DNA of 18,220 bases from Candidatus Beckwithbacteria bacterium (GCA_012798485.1 JAAZND010000003.1:1-18220); one strand, 5' to 3'. Positions 1-7,264 are shown, counted from the stretch's first letter. A program made the numbers and translations. The notes: generated from the sequence alone by a model not told the origin.

Positions 1-2
1 AG

Positions 3-41
3 GAGAATTTTATTGACGGTAATTTTGACATTAAGCTTTAA
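3..41 (+). CDS. possible C-terminal tail of a CDS entering from the left edge
   Basis: One plus-strand frame is open from the window edge to a TAA at 39-41 and would end in ...DGNFDIKL. A strong hairpin terminator lies about 60 bases downstream, which would suit the end of a rightward gene. Only 12 codons are visible, no family can be recognised, and another frame is also open here, so this is a weak call. Confidence 0.2.
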   Translation, partial: ENFIDGNFDIKL

Positions 42-102
42 TTGCTTTGCCTGTTTATTAAGCTTGATTTGGATGGCTAAATTCTTTCTTTTTTTCATTG
101 TT

Positions 103-133
103 AAAAAAGGGCAGTTTGCACTGCCCTTTTTTT
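103..133. terminator. bidirectional intrinsic terminator
   Basis: A perfect 7-bp GC-containing stem, GGGCAGT at 109-115 and ACTGCCC at 120-126, closes a TTGC loop. It has six A before it and seven T after it, so it can work as a Rho-independent terminator in both directions. On the minus strand it lies about 25 bases past the stop of the surface-protein gene. On the plus strand it would end whatever gene comes from the left. Confidence 0.85.
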
Positions 134-155
134 ATTTTGATATATAGCTTTGATT

Positions 156-1169
156 TTAAAGAATATTTTTTCTTTTAGCTAGTAATAAATATCCTACTGA
201 ACTTAAGGCAAAGCCTAAAATTAGTCTTAAAGCAAAGGCTAAGTTTTGACTAAAAGTACCAGTAGCAGCTAACACACTAGTTTGAGTTCCTAAAACTTGA
301 CCAGTACTAGCAGCGCCTAAAACTTCTCCGCCGCTAACACTTGGACAATGTAGATCTTGTAATTCAATATATTGAGATGGATAACCATCTTTGGTTTCGG
401 CATGAACTTTACCTGGGTCGCCATAATCAAAAGCGACACTGGCTCTACCATCATCTCCGGTTCTAGCAGTTTGTTGTCTACCATTGTAAGTAAAGGTGAC
501 TTCAATATCTTTTTTCAAATTACCATTTTCTCTGGCTTCATAAACTGCTCTAAAATTTTTACTCTCACAGGTAGGATAATTGAGCCAGTAAGATGATTGT
601 TTGCCAGAATCTGGAGTTGGTGTTGGTTCAGTGCTTGGTGTTGGAGTAGGCTCAACAGTAGGAGTTGGTGTTGGTTCAGTGCTTGGTGTTGGAGTAGGCT
701 CAACCGTTGGTGTAGGTGTACAAGTTGGAGTAGGAGTTGGTGTAGAACCTTTATAAAATTCTACATGACTAATATCTTTACAACCTGGACCAAAACCAAT
801 TTTGTAAACTTCAACTTTGTATTCAGTTCCCCAAGGATGAGAATCTTTTCTCCATTTAGCTTCATAACAACCATTATTGGTATATTGCCAGTTGTTGGTA
901 TAGTTACCAATATTTAAAGTAAAACAAGCTTGACCTTGATTTTGACTACCAGCTTTGACAGTCGCTGAAATAGCTTTATCACCAGAATTATAAGTTGAGT
1001 AATCAAAAGGAGAATGTTCGTCTTTATTAATATAACCGGTACCACAATCACCAAGACCTTGAGCTAAAGCAATAAGGTTTCGATTGTTGGAACCAAAGAT
1101 GAAAAGACCAAATATAACAATAAAAATTGCTAATATAGAAGCAAAAATTTTATTTTGAGATAGTTTCAT
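156..1169 (-). CDS. secreted TP-repeat surface protein with LAATG sorting-like tail
   Basis: A 337-residue exported protein of unknown function. Residues about 8-26 form a hydrophobic signal or anchor segment. A Cys-containing, probably beta-rich domain follows to about residue 140. Next is a linker of TPTP and VEPTPTP/STEPTPTP repeats, then a second beta-rich domain that resembles bacterial Ig/carboxypeptidase-regulatory folds (inference). The C-terminus has LAATG at 300-304, a hydrophobic stretch at about 310-331 and KRK at 333-335. This is the layout of an LPXTG-type sortase signal, with Ala in place of Pro. No sortase is in the window. An in-frame start at 1244 was rejected because that codon lies in the -35 box of a near-consensus promoter; ATG 1169 leaves a leader of about 40 nt. 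The gene is monocistronic, ending at the terminator at 103-133. A plain membrane anchor is the alternative for the tail. Confidence 0.75.
   Translation of the reverse strand: MKLSQNKIFASILAIFIVIFGLFIFGSNNRNLIALAQGLGDCGTGYINKDEHSPFDYSTYNSGDKAISATVKAGSQNQGQACFTLNIGNYTNNWQYTNNGCYEAKWRKDSHPWGTEYKVEVYKIGFGPGCKDISHVEFYKGSTPTPTPTCTPTPTVEPTPTPSTEPTPTPTVEPTPTPSTEPTPTPDSGKQSSYWLNYPTCESKNFRAVYEARENGNLKKDIEVTFTYNGRQQTARTGDDGRASVAFDYGDPGKVHAETKDGYPSQYIELQDLHCPSVSGGEVLGAASTGQVLGTQTSVLAATGTFSQNLAFALRLILGFALSSVGYLLLAKRKNIL
613..708. repeat. 48-bp tandem duplication in the TP linker
   Basis: Two head-to-tail 48-bp units, 613-660 and 661-708, differ only near their last few bases. They encode two copies of a 16-residue Pro/Thr/Glu block (VEPTPTP plus STEPTPTP) in the linker of the surface protein. 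Being a multiple of three, copy-number change would keep the frame and alter only linker length. Degenerate TPTP coding continues to about 745. Confidence 0.9.
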
Positions 1170-1215
1170 AAAATTTAAAATTTGGGCAAGATTAATGTTT
1201 ATAAAAATTGGCGAA

Positions 1216-1244
1216 ATTATACCGAAGATTATAAGAAAAGTCAA
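1216..1244 (-). promoter_or_regulatory. sigma70-type promoter of the surface-protein gene
   Basis: On the minus strand TTGACT (1239-1244) is followed after exactly 17 bases by a perfect TATAAT (1216-1221). This is one of the best promoter matches in the window. Predicted transcription starts near 1209, about 40 nt before the ATG at 1169. Confidence 0.85.
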
Positions 1245-1281
1245 TAATTAAACCAAAAAGAGCTTAAGAATAGCTGAATAA

Positions 1282-1971
1282 TTATAGTTCAATCATTAAA
1301 TTATCAATTGTTAATTTAAGATTAATATTTTTTGAAAGATCATTATAAGCTGTTTGAGTTTTTTTAAGCTTACGAATATTTTGCGAAGTATTTTCCTTAA
1401 GAATTTGTTTTCTAAAATATAAAATTAATTGTTTAAGAAAAATTAAAGCTTCTTCCCTACTCTTTTCCAATTTTTCAGCAAAAGTGAGTTTTTCAAACAA
1501 ATTTAAAGCTAAAAATTTTTCAATTTCCTGGTCTTCAAGTTTCTGCTGCATTTTGTATCCTGTATTCTGTATTCTTATTATTTGGCATCTTGATTGAATG
1601 GTAGGTAAAAGCTTATTAAGGTTTTGAGTAAGAAGAAAAATTTTGACATATTCTTCTGGTTCTTCCAGAAGTTTTAAAAAAGAGTTTTGAGCAGCAAGAG
1701 TAAGAGCGTCGGCTTGCCAGATCAGGAAAATTTTATAAGCCAGTTTTAAAGCTGCGGTGTTAACTTGATTTTTAAGATTCCTAATTTTTTCAATTTTAAT
1801 TGAGGCAGTTTTGTTGACAGTTTTTTCATTAATTTCCGGATAAATATTAAAAATATCAGCGTTGTTTTCTAAATTGATTTGAGATAGATCTAAACCTAGA
1901 GTTTTGACCATAATTTCTTTAAGTTGGTTTTGATCAATAGCATTCTGGTAGGAAATGATATAGCTGTGCAT
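1282..1971 (-). CDS. holB: DNA polymerase III delta' subunit-like clamp-loader protein
   Basis: A 229-residue protein of the DnaX/HolB AAA+ clamp-loader family, which helps load the sliding clamp on DNA. The diagnostic core is AQNSFLKLLEEPEEYV at 94-109, followed by sensor-1-like LLTQN (113-117) and the SRC arginine-finger motif at 127-129, inside LPTIQSRCQIIRI. A Walker-B-like strand IFLIWQAD is at 81-88. The N-terminus keeps only an HSYII remnant of the usual HAYLFxG start. No glycine-rich P-loop with GK(S/T) is present, so it should not bind ATP in the normal way; known delta' subunits are also non-ATPase partners. At 229 residues it is shorter than the usual 300-330. DnaX and HolA are not in the window. 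No strong terminator follows: a weak AGCT hairpin with five T lies at about 1258-1275, just before the next gene's promoter. Confidence 0.85.
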   Translation of the reverse strand: MHSYIISYQNAIDQNQLKEIMVKTLGLDLSQINLENNADIFNIYPEINEKTVNKTASIKIEKIRNLKNQVNTAALKLAYKIFLIWQADALTLAAQNSFLKLLEEPEEYVKIFLLTQNLNKLLPTIQSRCQIIRIQNTGYKMQQKLEDQEIEKFLALNLFEKLTFAEKLEKSREEALIFLKQLILYFRKQILKENTSQNIRKLKKTQTAYNDLSKNINLKLTIDNLMIEL

Positions 1972-1975
1972 AAAA

Positions 1976-2059
1976 TAGCTAATTAGCTGACTAGTTAATT
2001 AGATGGCTAGATTATAGATTAGATTGCTAAATGGTTAAATGGTTAAATTGTTGGGTTAT
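1976..2059. repeat. degenerate 8-bp periodic repeat (TAACCATT-like)
   Basis: Read on the plus strand from 1976, the DNA divides into octamers that nearly all begin TAG or TAA: TAGCTAAT, TAGCTGAC, TAGTTAAT, TAGATGGC, TAGATTAT, a 4-bp slip, TAGATTGC, then TAAATGGT twice and TAAATTGT. On the minus strand the latter read TAACCATT. The first units include the palindrome AGCTAATTAGCT (1977-1988). The array abuts the start of the holB-like gene. The same octamer family recurs between pilB and pilT. Confidence 0.7.
2011..2039 (-). promoter_or_regulatory. possible promoter of the holB-like gene
   Basis: On the minus strand TTTAAC (2034-2039), 17 bases and a perfect TATAAT (2011-2016) precede the ATG at 1971 by about 40 nt. 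The -35 match is poor and both boxes lie inside the octamer repeat, so the match may be fortuitous. Confidence 0.35.
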
Positions 2060-2104
2060 TATTAACAAAGGTATGAATCTATAAAAATAAAAATTAATCT
2101 TGTC

Positions 2105-2136
2105 ATTCTGAGCTGGCTGTAAGTCAACTTCAGAAT
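2105..2136. repeat. inverted repeat ATTCTGA / TCAGAAT
   Basis: A perfect 7-bp inverted repeat (2105-2111 and 2130-2136) encloses 18 bases; a G:C pair can be added with one bulged T. It sits in a less AT-rich patch beginning TGTCATTCTGAGC. There is no T tract, so it is not an obvious terminator. It may be a small dispersed palindromic element or a regulatory RNA hairpin, but only one copy is present here. Confidence 0.45.
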
Positions 2137-2230
2137 CGTTCCAATTACCAATAGTAAAAACAATAACCTTGTAAAGGCTTTTCTAATGAAGATAAAACAA
2201 GAAGTATTAACAGGATAGCATATTCCGCAC

Positions 2231-2259
2231 TTGAAGTTTTAATTGCAAAATTGGATAAT
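2231..2259 (+). promoter_or_regulatory. promoter for pilB and the pilus genes
   Basis: TTGAAG (2231-2236), 17 bases, then GATAAT (2254-2259; five of six match TATAAT). Predicted transcription starts near 2266, about 23 nt before the pilB ATG. This is the only convincing promoter seen upstream of pilB. Confidence 0.6.
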
Positions 2260-2288
2260 GATTTTAACTTTAATTAGTTGATTTTTTT

Positions 2289-4001
2289 ATGCTTGCCCAA
2301 AATATTCAAAACCAGAAACTAATTGATATTTTATTGAACGACCATATTCTTTCTCAGGATAATTATAATCTGGTTAAAAATGAGCAAATTAATACCGGGA
2401 GAGACGAAGAAGATATTATTCTGGAAAAAAAATTAGTTTCAGAAGATAACTTAGTTAGAGCCAAATCCAAACTTTACAATATTCCCTTTGTAGATATCAA
2501 AGATTTGGCAGTCAACCCTCAGGCCTTGTCTTTTATCCCTCGCAATGTTGCAGAACGTTTTATAGTTTTTCCCTATGCTTACAATAATCAGACTGGTAAT
2601 ATTTCGGTAGTAATGCAAAATCCACTCGATGTAAATGCTATAGATTTTTTAGAACAAAAATCCCAGAAAAGTATTACTCCGTTTTTTGGTTTAGAAAATG
2701 ATATTAAAGACATGATTACCCAAAAATATGCCCAGGGTCTTTCTTATCAAATTGATGAAGCGTTGAAAGAAACTGATCAAAAAGAAGTTATCGACGAAAA
2801 ATCAATCAATGAAGTAATCCGAGAAGCCCCGATTGCCAAAATTGTGACTACAATTATGAATTTTGCTGTCAAAGTTGGAGCCTCAGATATTCATATCGAA
2901 GCTTTGGAAGATAAAACTCGAGTCAGATATCGTATCGACGGAATTTTGTATGAGAAATTAGTTTTACCCAAAAATGTCCATGAGGCTTTGATTTCGCGTA
3001 TCAAAATTTTATCCCGTATGAAAATTGATGAGAAAAGAATTCCTCAAGATGGCAGATTTGCTTTCAAAACTAAAAATGAAGAGGTGGATTTGCGTGTGTC
3101 TACTCTACCCTCTGTCCATGGAGAAAAGATTGTGATGAGACTTCTCAAAAAAGGCGGTGAAGTTCCTGAATTAAGTGATTTAGGAATCAGAGGTAGAGCT
3201 TTAAAAAATCTTGAAGAGGCAATCAAAGCCACTCACGGCGTGGTTTTGATCACTGGACCTACTGGTTCTGGTAAAACTACCACACTTTATTCAATTTTAC
3301 ACAAAATTAACACCAGTAAAGTTAATATTATGACCCTGGAAGATCCAGTCGAGTATGAAATGGAAGGCGTGAACCAAGTGCAAATTAATCCGGCGGCGGG
3401 TTTAACTTTTTCTTCAGGGTTGCGTTCATTTTTACGTCAGGATCCTAACGTAATTATGGTGGGAGAAATTAGAGATAGTGAGACAGCAGAACTAGCGATC
3501 CAGGCAGCTTTGACTGGACATTTAGTTTTTTCGACTCTACATACCAATAGTTCAGCTGGTGCTTTGCCTCGTCTTATAGATATGGAAGTTGAGCCATTTT
3601 TACTTGCTTCTGCAATTAACTGTATTGTGGGACAAAGAATTGTCCGTAAAATCTGTTCTCATTGTAAGGAGGGTTTTAATCCACCTATGGAGGCGGTGAT
3701 GCAAATTAAAGAGGTTTTAGGATCATTATTTACTCAATTTGAAAATAAAGAGATTCAACTGTTTAAAGGTAAAGGTTGTAGTTTTTGTAATGATACGGGT
3801 TATTCTGGCAGACTTGGGATTTATGAAGTTATGCCAGTTTCGGAAAAAATCAGTACTATGGCTATTTCTAAAGAACCAGCCTCAGCGATAGAAAGACAAG
3901 CGGTAGAAAGTGGAATGTTGACGATGAAAATGGATGGTTTTTTAAAAATTCTCGAAGGTTCAACCACGATTGAAGAAGTGCTGCGTGTGGCACAGGAATA
4001 G
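2289..4001 (+). CDS. pilB: type IV pilus extension ATPase PilB
   Basis: A 570-residue GspE/PilB-family ATPase that powers pilin addition at the cytoplasmic face of the pilus machine. Residues about 1-150 match the MshEN/T2SSE N-terminal domain. Then come ASDIHIEA (198-205) and RVRYRIDG, the Walker A motif GPTGSGKT (323-330), the Walker B region VIMVGEIRD (388-396) and the His box HLVFSTLHTN (411-420). A tetracysteine zinc site, C456/C459 and C497/C500, distinguishes PilB/GspE from PilT. Full length for the family. The ATG has no Shine-Dalgarno before it, only a T-run. First gene of the pilus locus, followed by a 220-bp spacer before pilT. A GspE label is possible on sequence alone, but pilT, pilM and no secretin nearby favour a pilus. 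Confidence 0.95.
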   Translation: MLAQNIQNQKLIDILLNDHILSQDNYNLVKNEQINTGRDEEDIILEKKLVSEDNLVRAKSKLYNIPFVDIKDLAVNPQALSFIPRNVAERFIVFPYAYNNQTGNISVVMQNPLDVNAIDFLEQKSQKSITPFFGLENDIKDMITQKYAQGLSYQIDEALKETDQKEVIDEKSINEVIREAPIAKIVTTIMNFAVKVGASDIHIEALEDKTRVRYRIDGILYEKLVLPKNVHEALISRIKILSRMKIDEKRIPQDGRFAFKTKNEEVDLRVSTLPSVHGEKIVMRLLKKGGEVPELSDLGIRGRALKNLEEAIKATHGVVLITGPTGSGKTTTLYSILHKINTSKVNIMTLEDPVEYEMEGVNQVQINPAAGLTFSSGLRSFLRQDPNVIMVGEIRDSETAELAIQAALTGHLVFSTLHTNSSAGALPRLIDMEVEPFLLASAINCIVGQRIVRKICSHCKEGFNPPMEAVMQIKEVLGSLFTQFENKEIQLFKGKGCSFCNDTGYSGRLGIYEVMPVSEKISTMAISKEPASAIERQAVESGMLTMKMDGFLKILEGSTTIEEVLRVAQE

Positions 4002-4080
4002 ATTTAGGTTGTAAGTTGTAGGGAATAGAGATTAATAGTTTGAAATTTAGATTGCGAATTTTAAATAAATTTAGACTAAT

Positions 4081-4138
4081 TTAATTGTTAAATTGTTGAA
4101 ATTAATTAACAATTTAACCATATAACAGTTTAACGATT
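4081..4138. repeat. octamer repeats forming an 11-bp hairpin, pilB-pilT spacer
   Basis: Four direct octamers, TAACAATT, TAACCATA, TAACAGTT and TAACGATT, run from 4107 to 4138. To their left, similar units lie in opposite orientation, giving a perfect 11-bp inverted repeat, GTTAAATTGTT (4087-4097) and AACAATTTAAC (4108-4118), with a 10-base loop. No T tract follows on the plus strand. It is the same octamer family as at 1976-2059. Confidence 0.7.
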
Positions 4139-4221
4139 ATATTTAAGAAGAATAAGCTTAATAGAAATTAAAATGTAAGAATTAAATTTTTAATTTTTCA
4201 TTTTAATTTTAAATTTATCTT

Positions 4222-5274
4222 GTGGATATACAATATCTTTTAGCTGAAACCATCAAAAATCATTCTTCTGATTTACATTTACAAAATAATACTTATCCGG
4301 TTATCAGAGTTGACGGCCGGCTTAAAGCGATTGTTAATACTCCAATTTTGACACCTCAGGTTTTGAAACAACTTATTTTTTCTCTAATGACAGAGGATCA
4401 GCAGAAATTTTTTATCGAAAATAAAGAACTGGACTTTTCTTTTGCTCTTAAAGATCAAGCAAGATTTCGTGTCAATGCCTATATTGAACGAAGTTGTCCT
4501 TCGGCAGTTTTACGTTTGATCCCCCAGAAAATTAAAACTATTGATGAACTTAATCTTCCAGATATTTGTCACAAATTGACATCTCTGAAAGCCGGATTGG
4601 TATTGGTGACTGGTCCAACCGGTCATGGAAAGTCTTCGACGCTCGCAGCAATAATTGAGGAAATTAATACCAGCAGAAGTGAAAAAATCATTACCATAGA
4701 AGATCCAATTGAGTATGTCTATCAAAACAAAAAATCAATTATTTCTCAAAGAGAATTAGGTCAAGATACTCTTTCTTGGAAGATGGCTTTGCGAAGTGCT
4801 TTGCGTGAGGATCCAGATGTGGTGCTGGTTGGAGAAATGAGAGATCTGGAGACAATTTCAGCCACTTTAACTATTGCTGAAACTGGACATTTAGTTTTTT
4901 CGACGCTTCATACTAACAGCGCGTCTCAGACAATTGACCGTATTGTTGATGTTTTTCCAGCTCATCAACAAAACCAAATTAGAATTCAACTGGCAGCGAC
5001 TTTAGAGGCTGTAGTTTCCCAAAGATTATTACCTATGGTTGATGGAGGACGCGTTCCCGCTTTGGAAGTTTTGCTTGGCACCCCAGCTGTGAAAACTAAT
5101 ATTCGTGAGGGTAAAACCCACCTGATCGACAATATTATTCAAACCTCTCAAGACGTAGGAATGATCCCTCTAGAAAGCTATATGAAACAATTGATTACTG
5201 AAGGGAAGATTACTTTACAAACTGCCCAGATGTGGAGTAGTCATCCACAAGAATTAAGTAATAAAAACCATTAA
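4222..5274 (+). CDS. pilT: type IV pilus retraction ATPase PilT
   Basis: A 350-residue hexameric ATPase family member that depolymerises pili and powers twitching or DNA uptake. It shows SSDLHL near residue 15, the Walker A motif GPTGHGKS (131-138), Walker B VVLVGEMRD (200-208), the PilT-typical HTNSASQTIDRIVDVFP (230-246) and the C-terminal NIREGKTH (293-300), a divergent form of the PilT AIRNLIREGKTH signature. It lacks the PilB zinc cysteines. Length is normal. The start used is GTG at 4222, with no nearby ATG or Shine-Dalgarno that fits better. Only three bases separate its stop from pilC, so the two are co-transcribed. The long repeat-containing spacer upstream may allow separate regulation from pilB. 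Confidence 0.94.
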   Translation: MDIQYLLAETIKNHSSDLHLQNNTYPVIRVDGRLKAIVNTPILTPQVLKQLIFSLMTEDQQKFFIENKELDFSFALKDQARFRVNAYIERSCPSAVLRLIPQKIKTIDELNLPDICHKLTSLKAGLVLVTGPTGHGKSSTLAAIIEEINTSRSEKIITIEDPIEYVYQNKKSIISQRELGQDTLSWKMALRSALREDPDVVLVGEMRDLETISATLTIAETGHLVFSTLHTNSASQTIDRIVDVFPAHQQNQIRIQLAATLEAVVSQRLLPMVDGGRVPALEVLLGTPAVKTNIREGKTHLIDNIIQTSQDVGMIPLESYMKQLITEGKITLQTAQMWSSHPQELSNKNH

Positions 5275-5277
5275 AAA

Positions 5278-6480
5278 ATGAAACAATTTACTTATAAAGC
5301 CATTACGCAAAATAATAAAAGAATCTCTGGGATTGTAGAGGCCAAAGATAAAGAAGCGGCTATAAAAATTTTAAAAGAAAAAAGATTATTAATTATAAAT
5401 ATTAGCTCTCAGTCTGATAATTTTTTTTACAAGCTGAGCTTATCCTTTTCTAAAGTATCAGGAAGCGATATAGTATTTTTTACCCGTCAGTTTGCTATCA
5501 TGATGAATTCCGGTTTACCAATGATCCAATCTTTGAATATTTTGAAGAAAAAAACTTCTAAAGCTATGGCTAAAGTAATAGATGATATTATTCAAAGTAT
5601 TGAAGGAGGAAGTAGCCTTTATGAGGCTATGAATAACCATAATAAGATTTTTTCACCTATTTATTTATCTTTAATTAAATCTGGAGAATTAGGAGGAGTT
5701 TTAGATCAGGTTTTGGAGCAATTGGCAAATAATTTAGAGAAAGAAAGAGATTTTATGGCTAAAGTTAAATCAGCCCTATTTTATCCAGGGATTATTTCTG
5801 TCGTTATGGTAGGAATTTTAATCATCATGGTTTTTTTTGTTATGCCACAACTAGCAGAACTCTATAAACAATTTGATGCTGATCTGCCTATTACTACTAC
5901 TTTAATGATTTCTGGAAGCGAATTTATACGTCATTATTGGTTTATTTTTTTCTTTATTTTTTTACTGGCTATTTTTGCTGTCATTTATTTTCTCAAACAA
6001 TCTCAAGTCAGGCAGGAAATAGACAAAATAATTCTTAGGTTACCTTATATTGGAGATCTTCAGGACAAAATTATTTCGACTAATCTTATGAGAACTTTAT
6101 CATTACTTATTAAATCTGGAGTTTCGATTGTCGATTCTTTACAAGTTTTAAGCGCTGGAGCTGGTAATTATGTTTATCAACAAGGTATTACTGGAACAAT
6201 TCGTAATGTGGAAAAAGGTATGAGTTTATCAGATAGTTTTGCTCAGGAAAATTTTTTGCCAGAATTAGTAATTCAGATGATTATCGTTGGAGAAGAAACT
6301 GGTAAAATTGATGAAACTTTAGCCAAAATTGCCAGACAATTTGAAAAAGAATCTGTGATTGCGCTGAAAACCATGACAAATATGATAGAACCGATGATGA
6401 TTATTGTGCTTGGAATTGGAATCGGAGTTATGGTTTTTTCAATAATTATGCCAATTTATAACTTGACAAGTAGCTTCTAA
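5278..6480 (+). CDS. pilC: type IV pilus inner-membrane platform PilC
   Basis: A 400-residue GspF/PilC-family polytopic protein that links the cytoplasmic ATPases to pilin assembly. The two T2SSF repeats are clear: FFTRQFAIMMNSGLPMIQSL at 67-86 and the matching MRTLSLLIKSGVSIVDSL at 271-288. Hydrophobic segments lie at about 167-190, 219-238 and 370-392. Length and layout are typical. It follows pilT by three bases. The promoter of the major pilin gene begins inside its last codons, at 6463. Confidence 0.94.
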   Translation: MKQFTYKAITQNNKRISGIVEAKDKEAAIKILKEKRLLIINISSQSDNFFYKLSLSFSKVSGSDIVFFTRQFAIMMNSGLPMIQSLNILKKKTSKAMAKVIDDIIQSIEGGSSLYEAMNNHNKIFSPIYLSLIKSGELGGVLDQVLEQLANNLEKERDFMAKVKSALFYPGIISVVMVGILIIMVFFVMPQLAELYKQFDADLPITTTLMISGSEFIRHYWFIFFFIFLLAIFAVIYFLKQSQVRQEIDKIILRLPYIGDLQDKIISTNLMRTLSLLIKSGVSIVDSLQVLSAGAGNYVYQQGITGTIRNVEKGMSLSDSFAQENFLPELVIQMIIVGEETGKIDETLAKIARQFEKESVIALKTMTNMIEPMMIIVLGIGIGVMVFSIIMPIYNLTSSF

Positions 6481-6492
6481 TTTATTTATATT
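6463..6492 (+). promoter_or_regulatory. promoter of the major pilin gene, inside the pilC end
   Basis: A perfect TTGACA (6463-6468) lies in the final codons of pilC. After 18 bases comes TATATT (6487-6492; five of six match TATAAT). Predicted transcription starts near 6499, giving a leader of about 70 nt before the pilin ATG. Together with the terminator at 7234-7264 it defines a pilin-only transcript. Confidence 0.7.
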
Positions 6493-6570
6493 GAAAGAAG
6501 AGATTATTAAAAAAATTATTCTTAAATAAACTAATTAGCTAATTTTTAGTTTTTTTTAGAATTAAAATAT

Positions 6571-7209
6571 ATGAAGCAAAATCAATTTAAACAAGGTTTT
6601 ACTTTGGTAGAACTTTTGATCGTAATTACCTTGATAGGGATTTTGGCTGTAGCTGTGCTTGCCGCCATTAATCCCATTGAGCAGTTTAATAAGGCCAATG
6701 ATACAGCTCGCAAAACTGATGCTGGACAAGTTTTAAACGCGATAGAAAGATACTATACCAGTAATGGAATGTTCCCATGGAATGCAAGTAAAACCGATGT
6801 AAATACCGCAATTAGTTTTGTTTTAGAGGGTAATAATGTTACTGGAACTGGTCCTAATACAATGGATACAACTACGCTGGATGTTTTGACTGATGATGGT
6901 GAGTTAAAGAAGACTTTTTTGAATAAATATATTCATGGAGCTGCTTTGGGACCAAATGAAAAATTATATGTTTATAAACCTGCTAATATTTCAGAAGTTA
7001 AAGTTTGTTTCCAACCTCAATCAAAATCAGTAGCTAAAGAGGCTATGAAAGTAAGTGGAACTGGTTATACTGTAGGTAACCCATTAGCTGCAGATGTGAC
7101 TTTTGAAGCTTTAGCTGAAGGAGATAGCTGTTTTAGCGGAACTTCACAAGTTCCTTGTTTTATTTGTATGCCTGGATTTGATGAAAGTGTGGCTCCAGCA
7201 AATCCTTAA
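6571..7209 (+). CDS. pilA: major type IV pilin
   Basis: A 212-residue class III prepilin with a 9-residue leader ending MKQNQFKQG; cleavage is expected before F10. The mature N-terminus FTLVELLIVITLIGILAVAV carries the conserved Glu5 (residue 14) and the hydrophobic assembly helix. It continues with NPIEQFNKANDTARKTDAG and RYYTSNGMFPW, a pattern shared by pilins and GspG-like proteins. The head domain has Cys at 146, 187, 196 and 199, enough for two disulfides. I call it the major pilin because it is the longest of the pilins here, lies apart from the minor-pilin cluster, and has its own promoter and terminator. A GspG-type label is possible. Confidence 0.85.
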   Translation: MKQNQFKQGFTLVELLIVITLIGILAVAVLAAINPIEQFNKANDTARKTDAGQVLNAIERYYTSNGMFPWNASKTDVNTAISFVLEGNNVTGTGPNTMDTTTLDVLTDDGELKKTFLNKYIHGAALGPNEKLYVYKPANISEVKVCFQPQSKSVAKEAMKVSGTGYTVGNPLAADVTFEALAEGDSCFSGTSQVPCFICMPGFDESVAPANP

Positions 7210-7233
7210 ACTTTTTTAAATTTTTTTAAAATT

Positions 7234-7264
7234 AAAAGGGCTTTTATCAAAAAGCCCTTTTTTA
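7234..7264 (+). terminator. intrinsic terminator of the pilin gene
   Basis: A perfect 12-bp stem, AAAAGGGCTTTT (7234-7245) and AAAAGCCCTTTT (7250-7261), closes a 4-base loop and runs into a T tract to 7263. It is about 25 bases past the pilin stop. The A/T ends make it plausible on both strands, but no minus-strand gene ends here. Confidence 0.85.

Larger units (their letters stand above)
1972..2288. other. 317-bp divergent intergenic region, holB-like to pilB
   Basis: No gene with a start codon fits here. From left to right it holds the octamer repeat and possible holB-side promoter, an AT-rich stretch, an inverted repeat at 2105-2136, and a good pilB-side promoter at 2231-2259. It is the upstream regulatory space for two divergent transcripts. 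Confidence 0.7.

Noticed and set aside
613..708. CRISPR array or mobile repeat
   Set aside because: The repeats are contiguous with no spacers and lie in frame in a coding linker.
597..917. 106-codon plus-strand open frame rich in Trp, Cys and Ser
   Set aside because: It is the antisense of the Pro/Thr repeat linker of the surface protein; its odd composition follows from the repeat, and it has no family motif.
2167..2277. 36-codon open frame ending at 2277 in the pilB leader
   Set aside because: It has no usable start codon, overlaps the likely pilB promoter, and matches no family I recognise. A gene remnant cannot be excluded.
2289..6480. Type II secretion system instead of type IV pilus
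   Set aside because: PilT, PilM and the PilN/PilO pair are present and no secretin or GspC/D/L/M-type genes are seen, so a pilus is the better reading.
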